64,000 nucleotides of DNA, from positions 310,001 to 374,000 of the forward strand of contig NZ_JARKNC010000003.1 in the NCBI RefSeq assembly GCF_029360805.1, written 5' to 3'. Below the pieces are notes generated by a model that saw nothing but the letters and a program-made list of their open reading frames with translations, did not search any database and was not told where the DNA came from. Source of the DNA: Daejeonella sp. JGW-45 (GTDB lineage Bacteria > Bacteroidota > Bacteroidia > Sphingobacteriales > Sphingobacteriaceae). Of this stretch, positions 16,597 through 25,819 are shown piece by piece (position 1 is the stretch's first letter; each line of letters opens with the position of its first letter). The translations under genes were made by a program, and so were the position numbers.

Positions 16597-17823
16597 CTAA
16601 ATCTTCAACCTCACCCCCATCTTATTCAATCCCCTGGTAGCGAGCACACATAAGAGTGCGAAACATAAGGACTTAAGGAGTCCCACACTACCGGTTACCA
16701 GCACATCCGGAAATTTGAGCCCGATAAGCCTGAACGTCATATACATAAAGGTTGGGACCAGGTAACAAAGCAGTGTATCCGTCCCGGCGGGTTTAATAAG
16801 AGCGAACCAGCTGGATTTCTTCCAGACATCAGCTATCCAATAAATAATGACGAAGGCCAGTAAGGTAAAAGCACTGCACAGGAATAACCAGGCAGGAGTT
16901 GCGCCTAATTTAGCCAATCCCCAGTATGGGCGGGTTATAACGGACAAACCGGTCAGTACGATCGATGACACCAGGAATATCATAGTGAGCTTCCGGTTGT
17001 CCCTTTTCCCGACGTAATAACGGAATATAAACGAGGCAACGACCCCTCCCATTGTCAGCCCTGCAAGCGTGCCGCCAAGTATTGCATCGGGAATAAAAGA
17101 TAAAAAACCCGGGACATAGCCGGCTTTGGATACCATGCTCAGCAAACAGAAAAAAATCCAACCCGCCAACAGAACGTAAAAGTTGTTCCTTGAAAAAACC
17201 GTGATCAGTGCACTGACAAGGTATGCCCAGCCAATTAAGCCCAGTATACCCCACCAGTGCGGCTCGAAACGGCTCGTACCTTCTTGTCCTCCGCGATACA
17301 GGTAAGCAATCACGATCAGCGTGATGATCCCGATCCCTTTTAAAACGATAACGAGATTATTGTTAATATTTTTTGAATAGGCGTTCCAGATCAGGATAAA
17401 ACACAGGCAGCTAAGTGGATTCCATATCCACCGACTAAAGCCTGTTGCAGCCCCGTTCATACTTTCGCCGTTCACCAGAAAAACGCCCATAATCAATAGG
17501 GCAATGGTACGGGATAAAACATGTTTAACAAGTTCCCAGTCTGAATCACCTTTTTCTCTTCTGTTTTGCACAGCATAGGGTAATGACAGACCTACGATAA
17601 ACAGAAATGCCGGGAACACGACATCAGAAAGCCCGATACCGTCAACTCCCCGTTCCACGTGACCCAGCCAGCCGGGAATATCCTTCAAGCTCCAGAAATC
17701 GTTAACAAATATCATCAGCACCATCGTAAGGGCGCGCAGGATATCTATTGATTCAACACGTTGAGAGGCCTGAACGGGCGCTGATTTGGGGAAGCTTTCA
17801 GATTTAGTTTTGCCAGCCGTCAT
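16597..17823 (-). CDS. HGSNAT-like/DUF5009 transmembrane acyltransferase
   Basis: Polytopic protein of 408 residues with about 10-11 transmembrane segments. The N-terminal motif RVESIDILRALTMVLMIFVN and the segment GHVERGVDGIGLSDVVFP resemble the start of human heparan-alpha-glucosaminide N-acetyltransferase, in which a His in this region carries the acetyl group; His55 is the candidate here. LSDVVFPAFLFIVGLSLP is the family hallmark. HGSNAT acetylates the terminal glucosamine of heparan sulfate. A heparinase-family PUL starts 0.9 kb away on the same strand, so a role in glycan handling is reasonable but unproven. Peptidoglycan or lipid acetylation is an alternative. Confidence 0.8.
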   Translation of the reverse strand: MTAGKTKSESFPKSAPVQASQRVESIDILRALTMVLMIFVNDFWSLKDIPGWLGHVERGVDGIGLSDVVFPAFLFIVGLSLPYAVQNRREKGDSDWELVKHVLSRTIALLIMGVFLVNGESMNGAATGFSRWIWNPLSCLCFILIWNAYSKNINNNLVIVLKGIGIITLIVIAYLYRGGQEGTSRFEPHWWGILGLIGWAYLVSALITVFSRNNFYVLLAGWIFFCLLSMVSKAGYVPGFLSFIPDAILGGTLAGLTMGGVVASFIFRYYVGKRDNRKLTMIFLVSSIVLTGLSVITRPYWGLAKLGATPAWLFLCSAFTLLAFVIIYWIADVWKKSSWFALIKPAGTDTLLCYLVPTFMYMTFRLIGLKFPDVLVTGSVGLLKSLCFALLCVLATRGLNKMGVRLKI

Positions 17824-17984
17824 TAAAGAGCTTTATTCTCAGAATCCGTTTGATCTTATATTGAATTCTTTATCCAAGGTATAAAAAATCATTCAAAAAC
17901 ATTCGCCCCGGAATTATTACATTTAGATGCAAATAGTCTTTTAAAACACGCACTAATCGGAACTTCAATCTTTAAATTTTTTCA

Positions 17985-18668
17985 ATGAAATTAAGCTTTA
18001 ACCGTTTCGGCGTTCTGCCGCTGATATTCGGAACTATGATTATACACGGATGTGCATTACCGACCCCAACATTCAGGACGTTTGATAAGCCGGTAGTGTT
18101 CAATGCTGAGCGGAAAAAACTCTCGCTGGAATATATGAAGGCCAGACACGGAATTGTTCAGGATTCGGCAACGATAGTTCCAAAAATGATCGTGCTGCAT
18201 TGGACAGCCATACCAAGCCTGGAGGCCTCATTCGATGTAATGAACCCCGCGGTTTTACCGGGTGCCAGAAGCGGGATTGCAGGAGCCAGCAGCTTAAATG
18301 TTGCCGCTCAGTTCCTCGTGGACCGAGACGGTACAATTTTCAGGCAGCTTCCGGAAACAGCTTTCGCCCGCCATGTGATCGGTTTGAATCACTGTGCAAT
18401 AGGTGTAGAAAATGTCGGCAGCGGAAAGATGCCTTTGACAAAAAAGCAGCTTGAGGCGAATGAAGATCTTATTCGTTACCTGAAAAAGAAATATGACATT
18501 CAATATGTAATAGGCCATCATGAATACAAAACATTTATTGGCCATGAGCTTTGGAAAGAAACAGACCCCAACTATCTGACCTCCAAAAGTGATCCGGGCG
18601 ATGAGTTTATGAGGAAAATAAGGGAGCGGATCAAAGACCTGGGGATCCGGGGCGCCGGCGGTAAATAA
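17985..18668 (+). CDS. N-acetylmuramoyl-L-alanine amidase (Amidase_2), probable lipoprotein
   Basis: Protein of 227 residues. A hydrophobic N terminus with HGC at 21-23 is a possible lipobox. Amidase_2 zinc-site features: MIVLHWTA (first His), FARHVIGLNHCAIGVENVG, YVIGHHEYK and a late SDPGDEF (DPG motif with the last ligand nearby). It cleaves the bond between N-acetylmuramic acid and L-alanine in cell-wall peptides, in the periplasm. It is a single gene flanked by divergent and convergent neighbours, with its own 161-bp upstream region and a perfect terminator 3'. Confidence 0.9.
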   Translation: MKLSFNRFGVLPLIFGTMIIHGCALPTPTFRTFDKPVVFNAERKKLSLEYMKARHGIVQDSATIVPKMIVLHWTAIPSLEASFDVMNPAVLPGARSGIAGASSLNVAAQFLVDRDGTIFRQLPETAFARHVIGLNHCAIGVENVGSGKMPLTKKQLEANEDLIRYLKKKYDIQYVIGHHEYKTFIGHELWKETDPNYLTSKSDPGDEFMRKIRERIKDLGIRGAGGK

Positions 18669-18698
18669 AAAACCTGTTCCAATTGGAACAGGTTTTTT
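18667..18698. terminator. perfect bidirectional terminator
   Basis: AAAAAACCTGTTCC (18667-18680) and GGAACAGGTTTTTT (18685-18698) form a perfect 14-bp stem with an AATT loop. It lies between the convergent amidase gene and susD and can terminate both transcripts. Confidence 0.92.
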
Positions 18699-18706
18699 AA
18701 AGAAGA

Positions 18707-20314
18707 TTATTTATCCCACCAGATCCGTGTAAGGAATGTATCGGGACCCTGATTAGCTATAGCTGCATTATAATTTTCAGTATTAATGCTCTGCTCGGCT
18801 GCAGGATAACGCAAACGGCGCTGAATTATACCACCGGTTTCATTGCCAGGATAATTCACCGGAACCAACACGGGATAACCTGTTCGCCTCCAGTTTGAAA
18901 AGGATTCGATATTATTCATGTATCCGAATAAAGCGACCCACATCTCGCTATGAATTTGCTCCATTTGCTGGGCTGCAGTACCGCCGGCATACGGATTTGC
19001 GGCGAGGTAACTTGCAGCAGCAGCTGTCGGATTAGGCATCACAACAGCATAATTAGGATAAAGCGTGGCTGAAGTAATACTAGCCGCCACTGCTTTTTCA
19101 AAGTGTTCTTTGGCAGTTCCGGGGCCCCATCCGCGAAGGGCAGCCTCAGCTAAAAGGAACTCTACTTCTGCATAGCTTTGAAAATGTGTCGGAGCCTCAA
19201 GGTGCGCGATCGTATGTTGATTCATTTCGGAATAGTCACGCTGCATATTCGCATTCCAACCGGGAATAGCAGTTGCTATTGACGTATAATCGTAGCCCCC
19301 CGGAAGACCCTTAGCTTTCGCAGGCGCTGACTCGGCAGGTAGGTTCGCTATGTTGATATTCCCCTGCCATAAGGTCGCGTAGAACGGCAGCCTGGGATCA
19401 TTTTTTGATTTCAAACGATTAATTAACGTTTCATTGAGCTTGGAGAAACCTAAGCCCTGAGCTGATGCAGGATTACCCTCAACAGTTTGCATCTGCCGTG
19501 AATTCCAGTTCCAGTTAGTACCTGAAGCTGATGTGTGTGGCACCTTTGCATTGTCAGCATTGCTGGTCATGACACCTGCAGCTATTGCCTTTTTAACCCA
19601 GGTTTCGGCAGACGCTGCGTTGGCTTTGGTCATGCGCATTGCAAGACGAAGCATTAGTGAATTTGCGAGTGTTTTCCATTTTGCAGGAGAGCCGTTATAA
19701 ACGAAATCAGCGGCACCGTAAGACGGCTTGGCAGGATCAAGCGCCTTTGATGCCTCTTCAAGCTCTTTCAGCATATCCGCATAAATGTCAGCCTGCTTGT
19801 CGTATTTAGGTTTGTATATTCCGTCGAGCGCCCTGCCAGCTTCAGAATAAGGCATATCGCCGTAAAGGTCTGTAACGCGATGCAGGATATCTACCCGCAG
19901 GATACGGGCTATGTTATATTGGTTTACCATCTCAGCATTACCTTTGGTCAGGTTGATGATCTGCTGAACCTCTTTCAGCTCTGTACTGAACGCAGTATTC
20001 CACAATCCATTATTATAATCAGCCTTTCCCTGATAAAGGTATTTCACTCCGGTCCATTGAAATGCGTTGAGTGAAGAAAAGTACTGGATTAAGGAACCTG
20101 CCTGTTTTGAGTTAGGATAAAGCGTATTTCCATCCCCTACTCCGGCGTGTCTCATTACTGATGCTGAGAACATAGAGCTGATAACCGGCTCAGTGTAGGC
20201 ATTTGGGTTTTTATTCATTTCCTCAAAGCCTTTATCACAGGATGACAACAATAAAGCGGCCAGCACTCCTATTTTCAATGTCAATCCTCTTAATGTGCGT
20301 TTAATAAATTTCAT
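18707..20314 (-). CDS. SusD/RagB-family nutrient-binding outer membrane lipoprotein
   Basis: Protein of 535 residues. Lipobox LLLSSC gives lipidated Cys26, followed by DKGFEEMNKNPNAYTEP, typical of the SusD-like group that pairs with STN-containing SusC. Helical TPR-like segments such as YNIARILRVDILHRVTDLYGDMPYSEA and the C-terminal YPAAEQSINTENYNAAIA are also typical. It caps the SusC barrel (20437-23826) at the cell surface and binds the glycan. It is the last gene of the 25-kb PUL, 122 bp after susC, and ends at a perfect terminator. Confidence 0.95.
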   Translation of the reverse strand: MKFIKRTLRGLTLKIGVLAALLLSSCDKGFEEMNKNPNAYTEPVISSMFSASVMRHAGVGDGNTLYPNSKQAGSLIQYFSSLNAFQWTGVKYLYQGKADYNNGLWNTAFSTELKEVQQIINLTKGNAEMVNQYNIARILRVDILHRVTDLYGDMPYSEAGRALDGIYKPKYDKQADIYADMLKELEEASKALDPAKPSYGAADFVYNGSPAKWKTLANSLMLRLAMRMTKANAASAETWVKKAIAAGVMTSNADNAKVPHTSASGTNWNWNSRQMQTVEGNPASAQGLGFSKLNETLINRLKSKNDPRLPFYATLWQGNINIANLPAESAPAKAKGLPGGYDYTSIATAIPGWNANMQRDYSEMNQHTIAHLEAPTHFQSYAEVEFLLAEAALRGWGPGTAKEHFEKAVAASITSATLYPNYAVVMPNPTAAAASYLAANPYAGGTAAQQMEQIHSEMWVALFGYMNNIESFSNWRRTGYPVLVPVNYPGNETGGIIQRRLRYPAAEQSINTENYNAAIANQGPDTFLTRIWWDK

Positions 20315-20436
20315 CTTGTTGTTTTTTAGTTAAAATAGCAACGAAGCTCTCATGATCTAACAGTGTTACACTGCGGATTCGATTAACATGATGGTTTCAT
20401 ACTATGAAATCTAACAATGAATACTTTTTGTTTATA

Positions 20437-23400
20437 CTAGAATTTAACCATCAGGTTTAAACCGAAACTGCGGGTTGTTGGCACACCAAAGTTCTCAAGC
20501 CCGAAAGAAGAACCGCTAACACTGTAGCTTGATTCCGGATCAACATTGGGAACATTGTTATGAAGCATAAACAGGTTTCTTGCCACCAGCGATAAACTGG
20601 CTGACTGTAAAGGTGTTTTGGCGATCAACGACTTCGGCAAATTGTATCCAAAAGTAAGCTGACGTAATTTTATAAAGTCGGCATCATACACGAACTGGTC
20701 CGTAATTGCAAATGCAATGCCCTGATAATACTGCTGCGCTGGTATCGTTCTGGCGAATGGAGCGCCCGTTTGATCAACCCCATTTACAGCTACTCCATTT
20801 TCTCTTACACCGCCGCCGACCGTGCGTTTATCCAACCCATAGCTGGTGCCATAGGCATTGGTTGATGTATAGAGCACACCTCCGAATTTACCGTCAATGA
20901 GGAATCCCAGTGAAAAGTTCTTGTACCTGAATGAGTTATTCAGTCCCATGGTTAATGGCGGAACACCCCTGCCCAGGTCGGCAATTGACGTACTTTGCAT
21001 TGGGAGGCCGCTCCCGCTGTTATATACTATGTTGCCACTCGCGTCTTTCCGGAAAGTATATCCCGAAACCATACCAAACGGTTTACCTACATAATGGTTC
21101 ACAAACGCATTCTGGGTCCTTGGCTGCCCCCCGGCCAGTGTATTAAGACCCGGAGCTATACTAACTACTTCATTTTCATTGTAAGCAACGTTCAGGCTAA
21201 CGTCCCAGTTCAGGCCGTTTCCGGGTTTAACCGGCGTGCCTGTAAGCAACATCTCTATCCCTCTGTTTCGCATTTCACCCACGTTCAGCCGTACGGAAGT
21301 AAATCCTGAAGTATTAGGGATCGTGGCACTAACTATATCGTCGGTTGTAATCTTTTGATACACCGTAAGATCCAGACCCAGGCGGCCTCCTATCATCCTG
21401 GTTTCCAGACCAGCCTCAGAAGTTGTTGATGTAAACGGCCTCAATGGGTTTGGAATTGTACTTCCGCTGATTGTCATCAGAGCTTGCCCCAGGTGAGTAA
21501 TGGCTCCTGCGCTATAGGTCAGGTCCAATCCGTAAGGGCCTGGTGTACCACCCCCGACCTGTGCCCATGAACCCCTTATTTTGGCGTAGTCCAGCCAGCC
21601 GGGTTTGGATTTCCAAACCTCAGAAGCAACGAAGCTTAAGCCGGCAGATGGATAGAGAACACTGTTGCTTGTCGGAGAAAGAGTCGAGAACCAATCCTGG
21701 CGGGCAGTTAGGCTAAGGTATAAATAACTGTTGAAGCCGATATCTGCTGACCCGAACAGTGAATTAATCGCGGATTCACCAAAGCTCTCGGTAAACGATT
21801 GACTTTTTCCATTCGAAATAAAATAGTTATATGGAACGTTGAGATCGCCGCTATTTAAGCCGTTCGAAGCGTTCTGAGTATACATCATATTACCGCCGAC
21901 GAAAGCATTAACTGAGAATTTCCCAAAGCTTTTATCGAACCCCAGCAAACCCTCTACATTAGTTTCGAATCCTGTTGTTCTGCCCTTTTCGAACGTTCCG
22001 GCGAGGTTGGTTAATGCTCCCGTAGCTCCGATTATCCAGTTTTCCCGGGTAAAATAATCAATTCCGGCACCGCCCCGGGCATACAGGAAGTCCGTGATAT
22101 TCCAGCGCGTTCTGAAAGATCCTATTATCCTGCGTCGCTGATCCTCGTTCTGATGCTTATTGACAGCAAAAAAAGGATTGGCAACAAAGGGATCGTCAGC
22201 CCATTGAACTTCCCTCAATGTAGTTGGATTATATCCGGGAGCGAGCGTCCTGACATCAAGACTAGTGGCCATTACCCCAACAGAGGCGTTAGGATTTCGC
22301 GTGAAATCGCCGATATTCGTTCTGTTTTTATTTACCTCAATATTGTATTGTGCATTACCTTCAAAAGTGATCTTGTTCGAAATATTCGCATTTGCTGCCA
22401 AGCTGAACGTATTTCTTTTCAAAGAAGAGTTCGGCACGATTCCATTATTCTTCATGTCAGATACAGAGAACCTGAAATTGGCATTCTGATTACCACCGGT
22501 CAGTGCAAGGTTATTTGAAAAGGTAGTACCTGTATTATAAAAATTCTTATTGTTATCTTTTTGAGCGACATACGGCCGGCTTTGTCCGTCGAATTGAATG
22601 ACGTCAGAACCATCTAGCTTAGGACCCCACGACAATCGACCCTGCGACATCGCCTGCGCGGCATCGGTAGGTTTAAGTCCCAGGCTTCCCTGGCCATATT
22701 CATACTGCCATTCAGGAATTGTTATTACGTTATCCGTGGTAAATGTTGTATTGTAGTCAACACCAAGTCCCTGTGATCCGCGGCCCGATTTGGTAGTGAT
22801 CAATATTACACCCGCAGCCGCACGGGAGCCATAAAGAGCCGCTGCCTGACCGCCCTTTAGAACTGACAGAGTTTCAATATCGTCGGGATTGATACTGATC
22901 AAACCGTCGCCGGCATCCCTGCCGCCAAATGTACCCGGAGTACCATTATTGGAGTTGTTAATCGGCACGCCGTTCACAACATATAATGGCTGATTATCTG
23001 ACGAGAATGAGCCGTTTCCCCTGATAACCACGCGGCTGGATCCACCGGGACCAGTTGCTGTACTGCTGGCATTAACACCGGCAACTTTACCTGAGAGTGC
23101 GTTACCGAGGTTATTTTCCCGTGCCTGGGTGAATGAATCTCCTTTAACCTCTGTTAGTGCATAAGATAGTGCTTTCTTATCTCGTGAGATGCCAAGCGCT
23201 GTGACAACAACTTCACTCAGGGCCTGAGCATCGTCGGCCATTGTCACGTTAATCGTTGACCGGCCATTGATAGGCATTTCCTGGGTCACGAAGCCGATAT
23301 AGCTGAAAACAAGAATAGAGTTTGCGGGGAAATTAAAGGAGTAGTTGCCGGATGCATCCGTAGATGTCCCGATATTACTCCCCTTGACTTTGATGCTTAC

Positions 23401-23826
23401 GCCAGGTAAACCTTGTCCCGTTCCGTCAATAACCTGGCCTCTCACAATATCCTTTACCGATGCATCGGGCGCAGCCGCTAATTTGACTACGACTACTTCG
23501 TCTACTACTTCAAAAGTCAGCGGCTGATTCCGGAGAACCTGGCTCATTACATTCTCGATGGTACCCTGCTTCGCAAGAACACTGACTTTTTGATCCAGGT
23601 TTACCTGGTCTAAACGATAAAAGATAGAATACTTACTGTTTTTTTCAATTTGCTTGAACATTTGCTTCACCGTTGTATTCGTTTCATTAAAATTAAACGA
23701 TTGCGAATGAACCTCGGCCCGGAGCTGGAAGATCACTACAAATGTTAAGAAAGCTATTAATTTCATAGCGCGGATAGTTTTTCGCCGAAATTCAGCGAAT
23801 ACTGATTTTTGATAAAGAATAATCAT
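20437..23826 (-). CDS. SusC/RagA-type TonB-dependent outer membrane transporter with STN domain
   Basis: Protein of 1129 residues. An N-terminal extension of about 20 residues precedes the signal MKLIAFLTFVVIFQL. Next come the STN domain (about residues 45-118, MFKQIEKNSKYSIFYRLDQ), a carboxypeptidase-like domain (about 130-205), TonB-box region LSEVVVTALGIS, the plug with VSVLKGGQAAALYGSRAAAG-type motif, and the barrel ending in LNLMVKF. With SusD it imports oligosaccharides, and through the STN domain it signals to FecR (23967-25022). I keep the first ATG because both SusC genes here show the same extended N terminus. The start codon overlaps a plus-strand promoter-like word (see antisense RNA). 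Confidence 0.96.
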   Translation of the reverse strand: MIILYQKSVFAEFRRKTIRAMKLIAFLTFVVIFQLRAEVHSQSFNFNETNTTVKQMFKQIEKNSKYSIFYRLDQVNLDQKVSVLAKQGTIENVMSQVLRNQPLTFEVVDEVVVVKLAAAPDASVKDIVRGQVIDGTGQGLPGVSIKVKGSNIGTSTDASGNYSFNFPANSILVFSYIGFVTQEMPINGRSTINVTMADDAQALSEVVVTALGISRDKKALSYALTEVKGDSFTQARENNLGNALSGKVAGVNASSTATGPGGSSRVVIRGNGSFSSDNQPLYVVNGVPINNSNNGTPGTFGGRDAGDGLISINPDDIETLSVLKGGQAAALYGSRAAAGVILITTKSGRGSQGLGVDYNTTFTTDNVITIPEWQYEYGQGSLGLKPTDAAQAMSQGRLSWGPKLDGSDVIQFDGQSRPYVAQKDNNKNFYNTGTTFSNNLALTGGNQNANFRFSVSDMKNNGIVPNSSLKRNTFSLAANANISNKITFEGNAQYNIEVNKNRTNIGDFTRNPNASVGVMATSLDVRTLAPGYNPTTLREVQWADDPFVANPFFAVNKHQNEDQRRRIIGSFRTRWNITDFLYARGGAGIDYFTRENWIIGATGALTNLAGTFEKGRTTGFETNVEGLLGFDKSFGKFSVNAFVGGNMMYTQNASNGLNSGDLNVPYNYFISNGKSQSFTESFGESAINSLFGSADIGFNSYLYLSLTARQDWFSTLSPTSNSVLYPSAGLSFVASEVWKSKPGWLDYAKIRGSWAQVGGGTPGPYGLDLTYSAGAITHLGQALMTISGSTIPNPLRPFTSTTSEAGLETRMIGGRLGLDLTVYQKITTDDIVSATIPNTSGFTSVRLNVGEMRNRGIEMLLTGTPVKPGNGLNWDVSLNVAYNENEVVSIAPGLNTLAGGQPRTQNAFVNHYVGKPFGMVSGYTFRKDASGNIVYNSGSGLPMQSTSIADLGRGVPPLTMGLNNSFRYKNFSLGFLIDGKFGGVLYTSTNAYGTSYGLDKRTVGGGVRENGVAVNGVDQTGAPFARTIPAQQYYQGIAFAITDQFVYDADFIKLRQLTFGYNLPKSLIAKTPLQSASLSLVARNLFMLHNNVPNVDPESSYSVSGSSFGLENFGVPTTRSFGLNLMVKF

Positions 23827-23837
23827 AATTTTGATTG

Positions 23838-23924
23838 TTTTTAGTTAATACTGGCTTCCCAAAGCATTGGGTATTAGCTATTGATTACGGAACCGGGGAT
23901 GTTAGCGCATCCTCGGTTTTTTTT
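23838..23924 (+). ncRNA. candidate antisense small RNA opposite the susC leader (locus 2)
   Basis: A perfect TAnnTTTG word (TAATTTTG, 23826-23833) overlaps the susC start codon on the opposite strand, with TTTG at 23808-23811 upstream (a 14-nt spacer, shorter than usual). A hairpin CCCAA-agca-TTGGG follows at about 23858-23871, and then a strong plus-strand terminator at 23891-23924. The predicted transcript of about 85 nt is antisense to the susC leader, as in Bacteroides DonS-type RNAs. The 5' end is an estimate. Confidence 0.5.
23891..23924 (+). terminator. plus-strand intrinsic terminator upstream of susC (locus 2)
   Basis: AACCGGGGATG (23891-23901) pairs with CATCCTCGGTT (23908-23918), 11 pairs with one G-T wobble and a 6-nt loop, followed by T through 23924. 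On the minus strand the wobble becomes a C-A mismatch and there is no 3' T run, so the plus strand is the functional one. No plus-strand protein gene precedes it. Confidence 0.72.
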
Positions 23925-23966
23925 GAGGTCTTTTTATGTCATAGGCTTCTGTTGTTTAAGTTTTAC

Positions 23967-25022
23967 TTACCAAATCGTAATTACCTTTCCGTTTTTCTCG
24001 TAATTTATATCTGTGGTCTCCTGCAGTATCTTGAGCGCCTTTTCTACTTTGTCCACGTTCTTAAAACTGCCGGTATAGGAGTAATTTTTAAGCTTTACGT
24101 CATTCATCACTATTTCAACATCATACCGTCTCTCCATTATTTTTGTAATTTCATGAAAGGTTTTACCTTCAAAAACCAGGAGATCTTCTGTCCACCCGGT
24201 GTAAGCCTCCAATTGTGAAGAGTTCACTTTTTGAACTTTCGCCTCTATTAGATCCGTGACATCCTTTTTACTCTGCCCTGAAATTATTACCGGGGCATAA
24301 TTCAGTTTTAGAACTTGCTGCCGTTTTACAGATACAGTTTCTTTATTGTCAGAATTGAGAGATAATCTACCTTCAATAGAAACCTCGCCTTCAATAACAG
24401 CAGTTTCGAATTCGAGATCATCGGCGTATGCTTTCACATTAAAGATGGTCCCAATATCCCTGATAACATGGTGACTGGTTTTCACGATAAACGGGACGTC
24501 ATGGTCGGCAATATCAAAATATGCCTCTCCGTCCAGGTAAACTGTTCTTGAACTGTTACCAAAACCCTTATCGAATTTCAATGTACTTCCCGCATTAATA
24601 GAAACTTTAGTTCCATCGGGCAATACTATTTTCCTCGTGGAGCCTTTAGGTACGTTGACTTCACTTTCTGCAAGGCCTTGCGGCGACAGGTTCAGATTAG
24701 TTCTGATATCATAAAAGTATATTCCAAATGCGCAAACCAATAAAACAAAAGCTGCTATGGCCAGCCTCCTTAAAATAACTGACGGTTGGGGTTTCTTAGT
24801 TTCTTCCTGAGCCGCCGAAGCGAGGAAGTTTGAATACGCTTTATTTGCATCGATTGATTCAATATTATAATACAAAGATTTCTGCCAGGTTTCATAATAC
24901 GCTGCATAAAAAGCTTCATGCGCTTTGCTGCTGTTGATTAAATATTTAGCCATGGCAGTTTCCTCTTGGTTGGCCTGCCTTGTTATATATTTTACTATTA
25001 AAATTTTATCGTGCTCGTTCAT
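23967..25022 (-). CDS. FecR-family anti-sigma factor
   Basis: Protein of 351 residues. It has an N-terminal anti-sigma region (residues 1-80), one transmembrane helix (about 87-105, LAIAAFVLLVCAFGIYFY), the FecR domain with PKGSTRKIVLPDGTKVSINAGS (about 123-145), and a C-terminal DUF4974 domain with FEGKTFHEITKIMERRYDVE near residue 290. It should control the sigma factor at 25098-25664 and receive the signal from the SusC STN domain. The sigma-fecR gap is 75 bp and the fecR-susC gap is 140 bp. Confidence 0.95.
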   Translation of the reverse strand: MNEHDKILIVKYITRQANQEETAMAKYLINSSKAHEAFYAAYYETWQKSLYYNIESIDANKAYSNFLASAAQEETKKPQPSVILRRLAIAAFVLLVCAFGIYFYDIRTNLNLSPQGLAESEVNVPKGSTRKIVLPDGTKVSINAGSTLKFDKGFGNSSRTVYLDGEAYFDIADHDVPFIVKTSHHVIRDIGTIFNVKAYADDLEFETAVIEGEVSIEGRLSLNSDNKETVSVKRQQVLKLNYAPVIISGQSKKDVTDLIEAKVQKVNSSQLEAYTGWTEDLLVFEGKTFHEITKIMERRYDVEIVMNDVKLKNYSYTGSFKNVDKVEKALKILQETTDINYEKNGKVITIW

Positions 25023-25097
25023 GCTTATAATTTAAAGACAATTAGCCCCTGCCAATACCCCCAAGGCTTATGAAATTTTCATTAAGATTGCATTAAT

Positions 25098-25664
25098 TTA
25101 AAGGATGAGGAGTAGAGCGGCGCTTAGAATACACTCAAGACTTTTTCGTAGCTTATCAAGGGCGATAGTGATCTGGCGCTCTACAGTATTTTGCGAGATA
25201 TTGAGTCTCTGGGCAATTTCGCGATTTTTCAGGTATTCAAAACGGCTCATTATAAATACCTGCCTGCATCGTTCGGGAAGTGAATCGACAGCCAATTTTA
25301 TCTGACAGGCTATTTCCTTTTCCAGAAGCGGGTCCGTATCATGTTCCGGCAATTCATTAATCAGGTTATTTCGCATTAAATAATTCACGTATTCGTTTTC
25401 GACCTTCCGATGTTTCAGATAGTTCATCGATTTGTGCCGAACCATTGTGTATAAATAGGCGGTTACGGATGACGAAAAATTAATGGATTCGCGTTTTTCC
25501 CAAAGCTGGGCAAGAGATTCTGAGACAATCTCTTCGGCTATATCGACGTCGTTAAGGAATTTATTGGCGTACAGGGTAAGCTTAACATAATGACATTTAA
25601 AAACATCTTCAAATGCTTTAATATCCACGTTATTTACCTTCCTGCTGAAGTTACCATCCGTCAT
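25098..25664 (-). CDS. ECF RNA polymerase sigma factor of the glycan locus
   Basis: Protein of 188 residues with sigma region 2 (FKCHYVKLTLYANKFL, DIAEEIVSESLAQLWEKR, about residues 20-60) and region 4 (SLPERCRQVFIMSRFEYL, IAQRLNISQNTVERQITIAL, about 125-175). It is the first gene of the sigma-fecR-susC-susD block and should activate the susCD genes when the polymer is sensed. Whether it also drives the upstream catabolic genes cannot be told. The 155-bp region upstream (25665-25819) holds no gene that I can see. Confidence 0.95.
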   Translation of the reverse strand: MTDGNFSRKVNNVDIKAFEDVFKCHYVKLTLYANKFLNDVDIAEEIVSESLAQLWEKRESINFSSSVTAYLYTMVRHKSMNYLKHRKVENEYVNYLMRNNLINELPEHDTDPLLEKEIACQIKLAVDSLPERCRQVFIMSRFEYLKNREIAQRLNISQNTVERQITIALDKLRKSLECILSAALLLIL

Positions 25665-25819
25665 GTTCCCGGTCCGTCCCTTAATTGATTTAACTCCCCA
25701 ATATAAGGATTTTAGGAGTCTTCGAAAAAGGGAGCGCGAAGCGAAAGAAAACGGGCAGAGGCCTGGACAGGCTTCAAATCATCTGCCATCTATCATTTCG
25801 AAAGAACTAATCATTAGTA

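Noticed and set aside
23838-24218. Plus-strand protein-coding frame at 23835-24218
   Set aside because: It is a shadow of the fecR 3' end and the intergenic region and contains the terminator; a non-coding RNA explains the region better.
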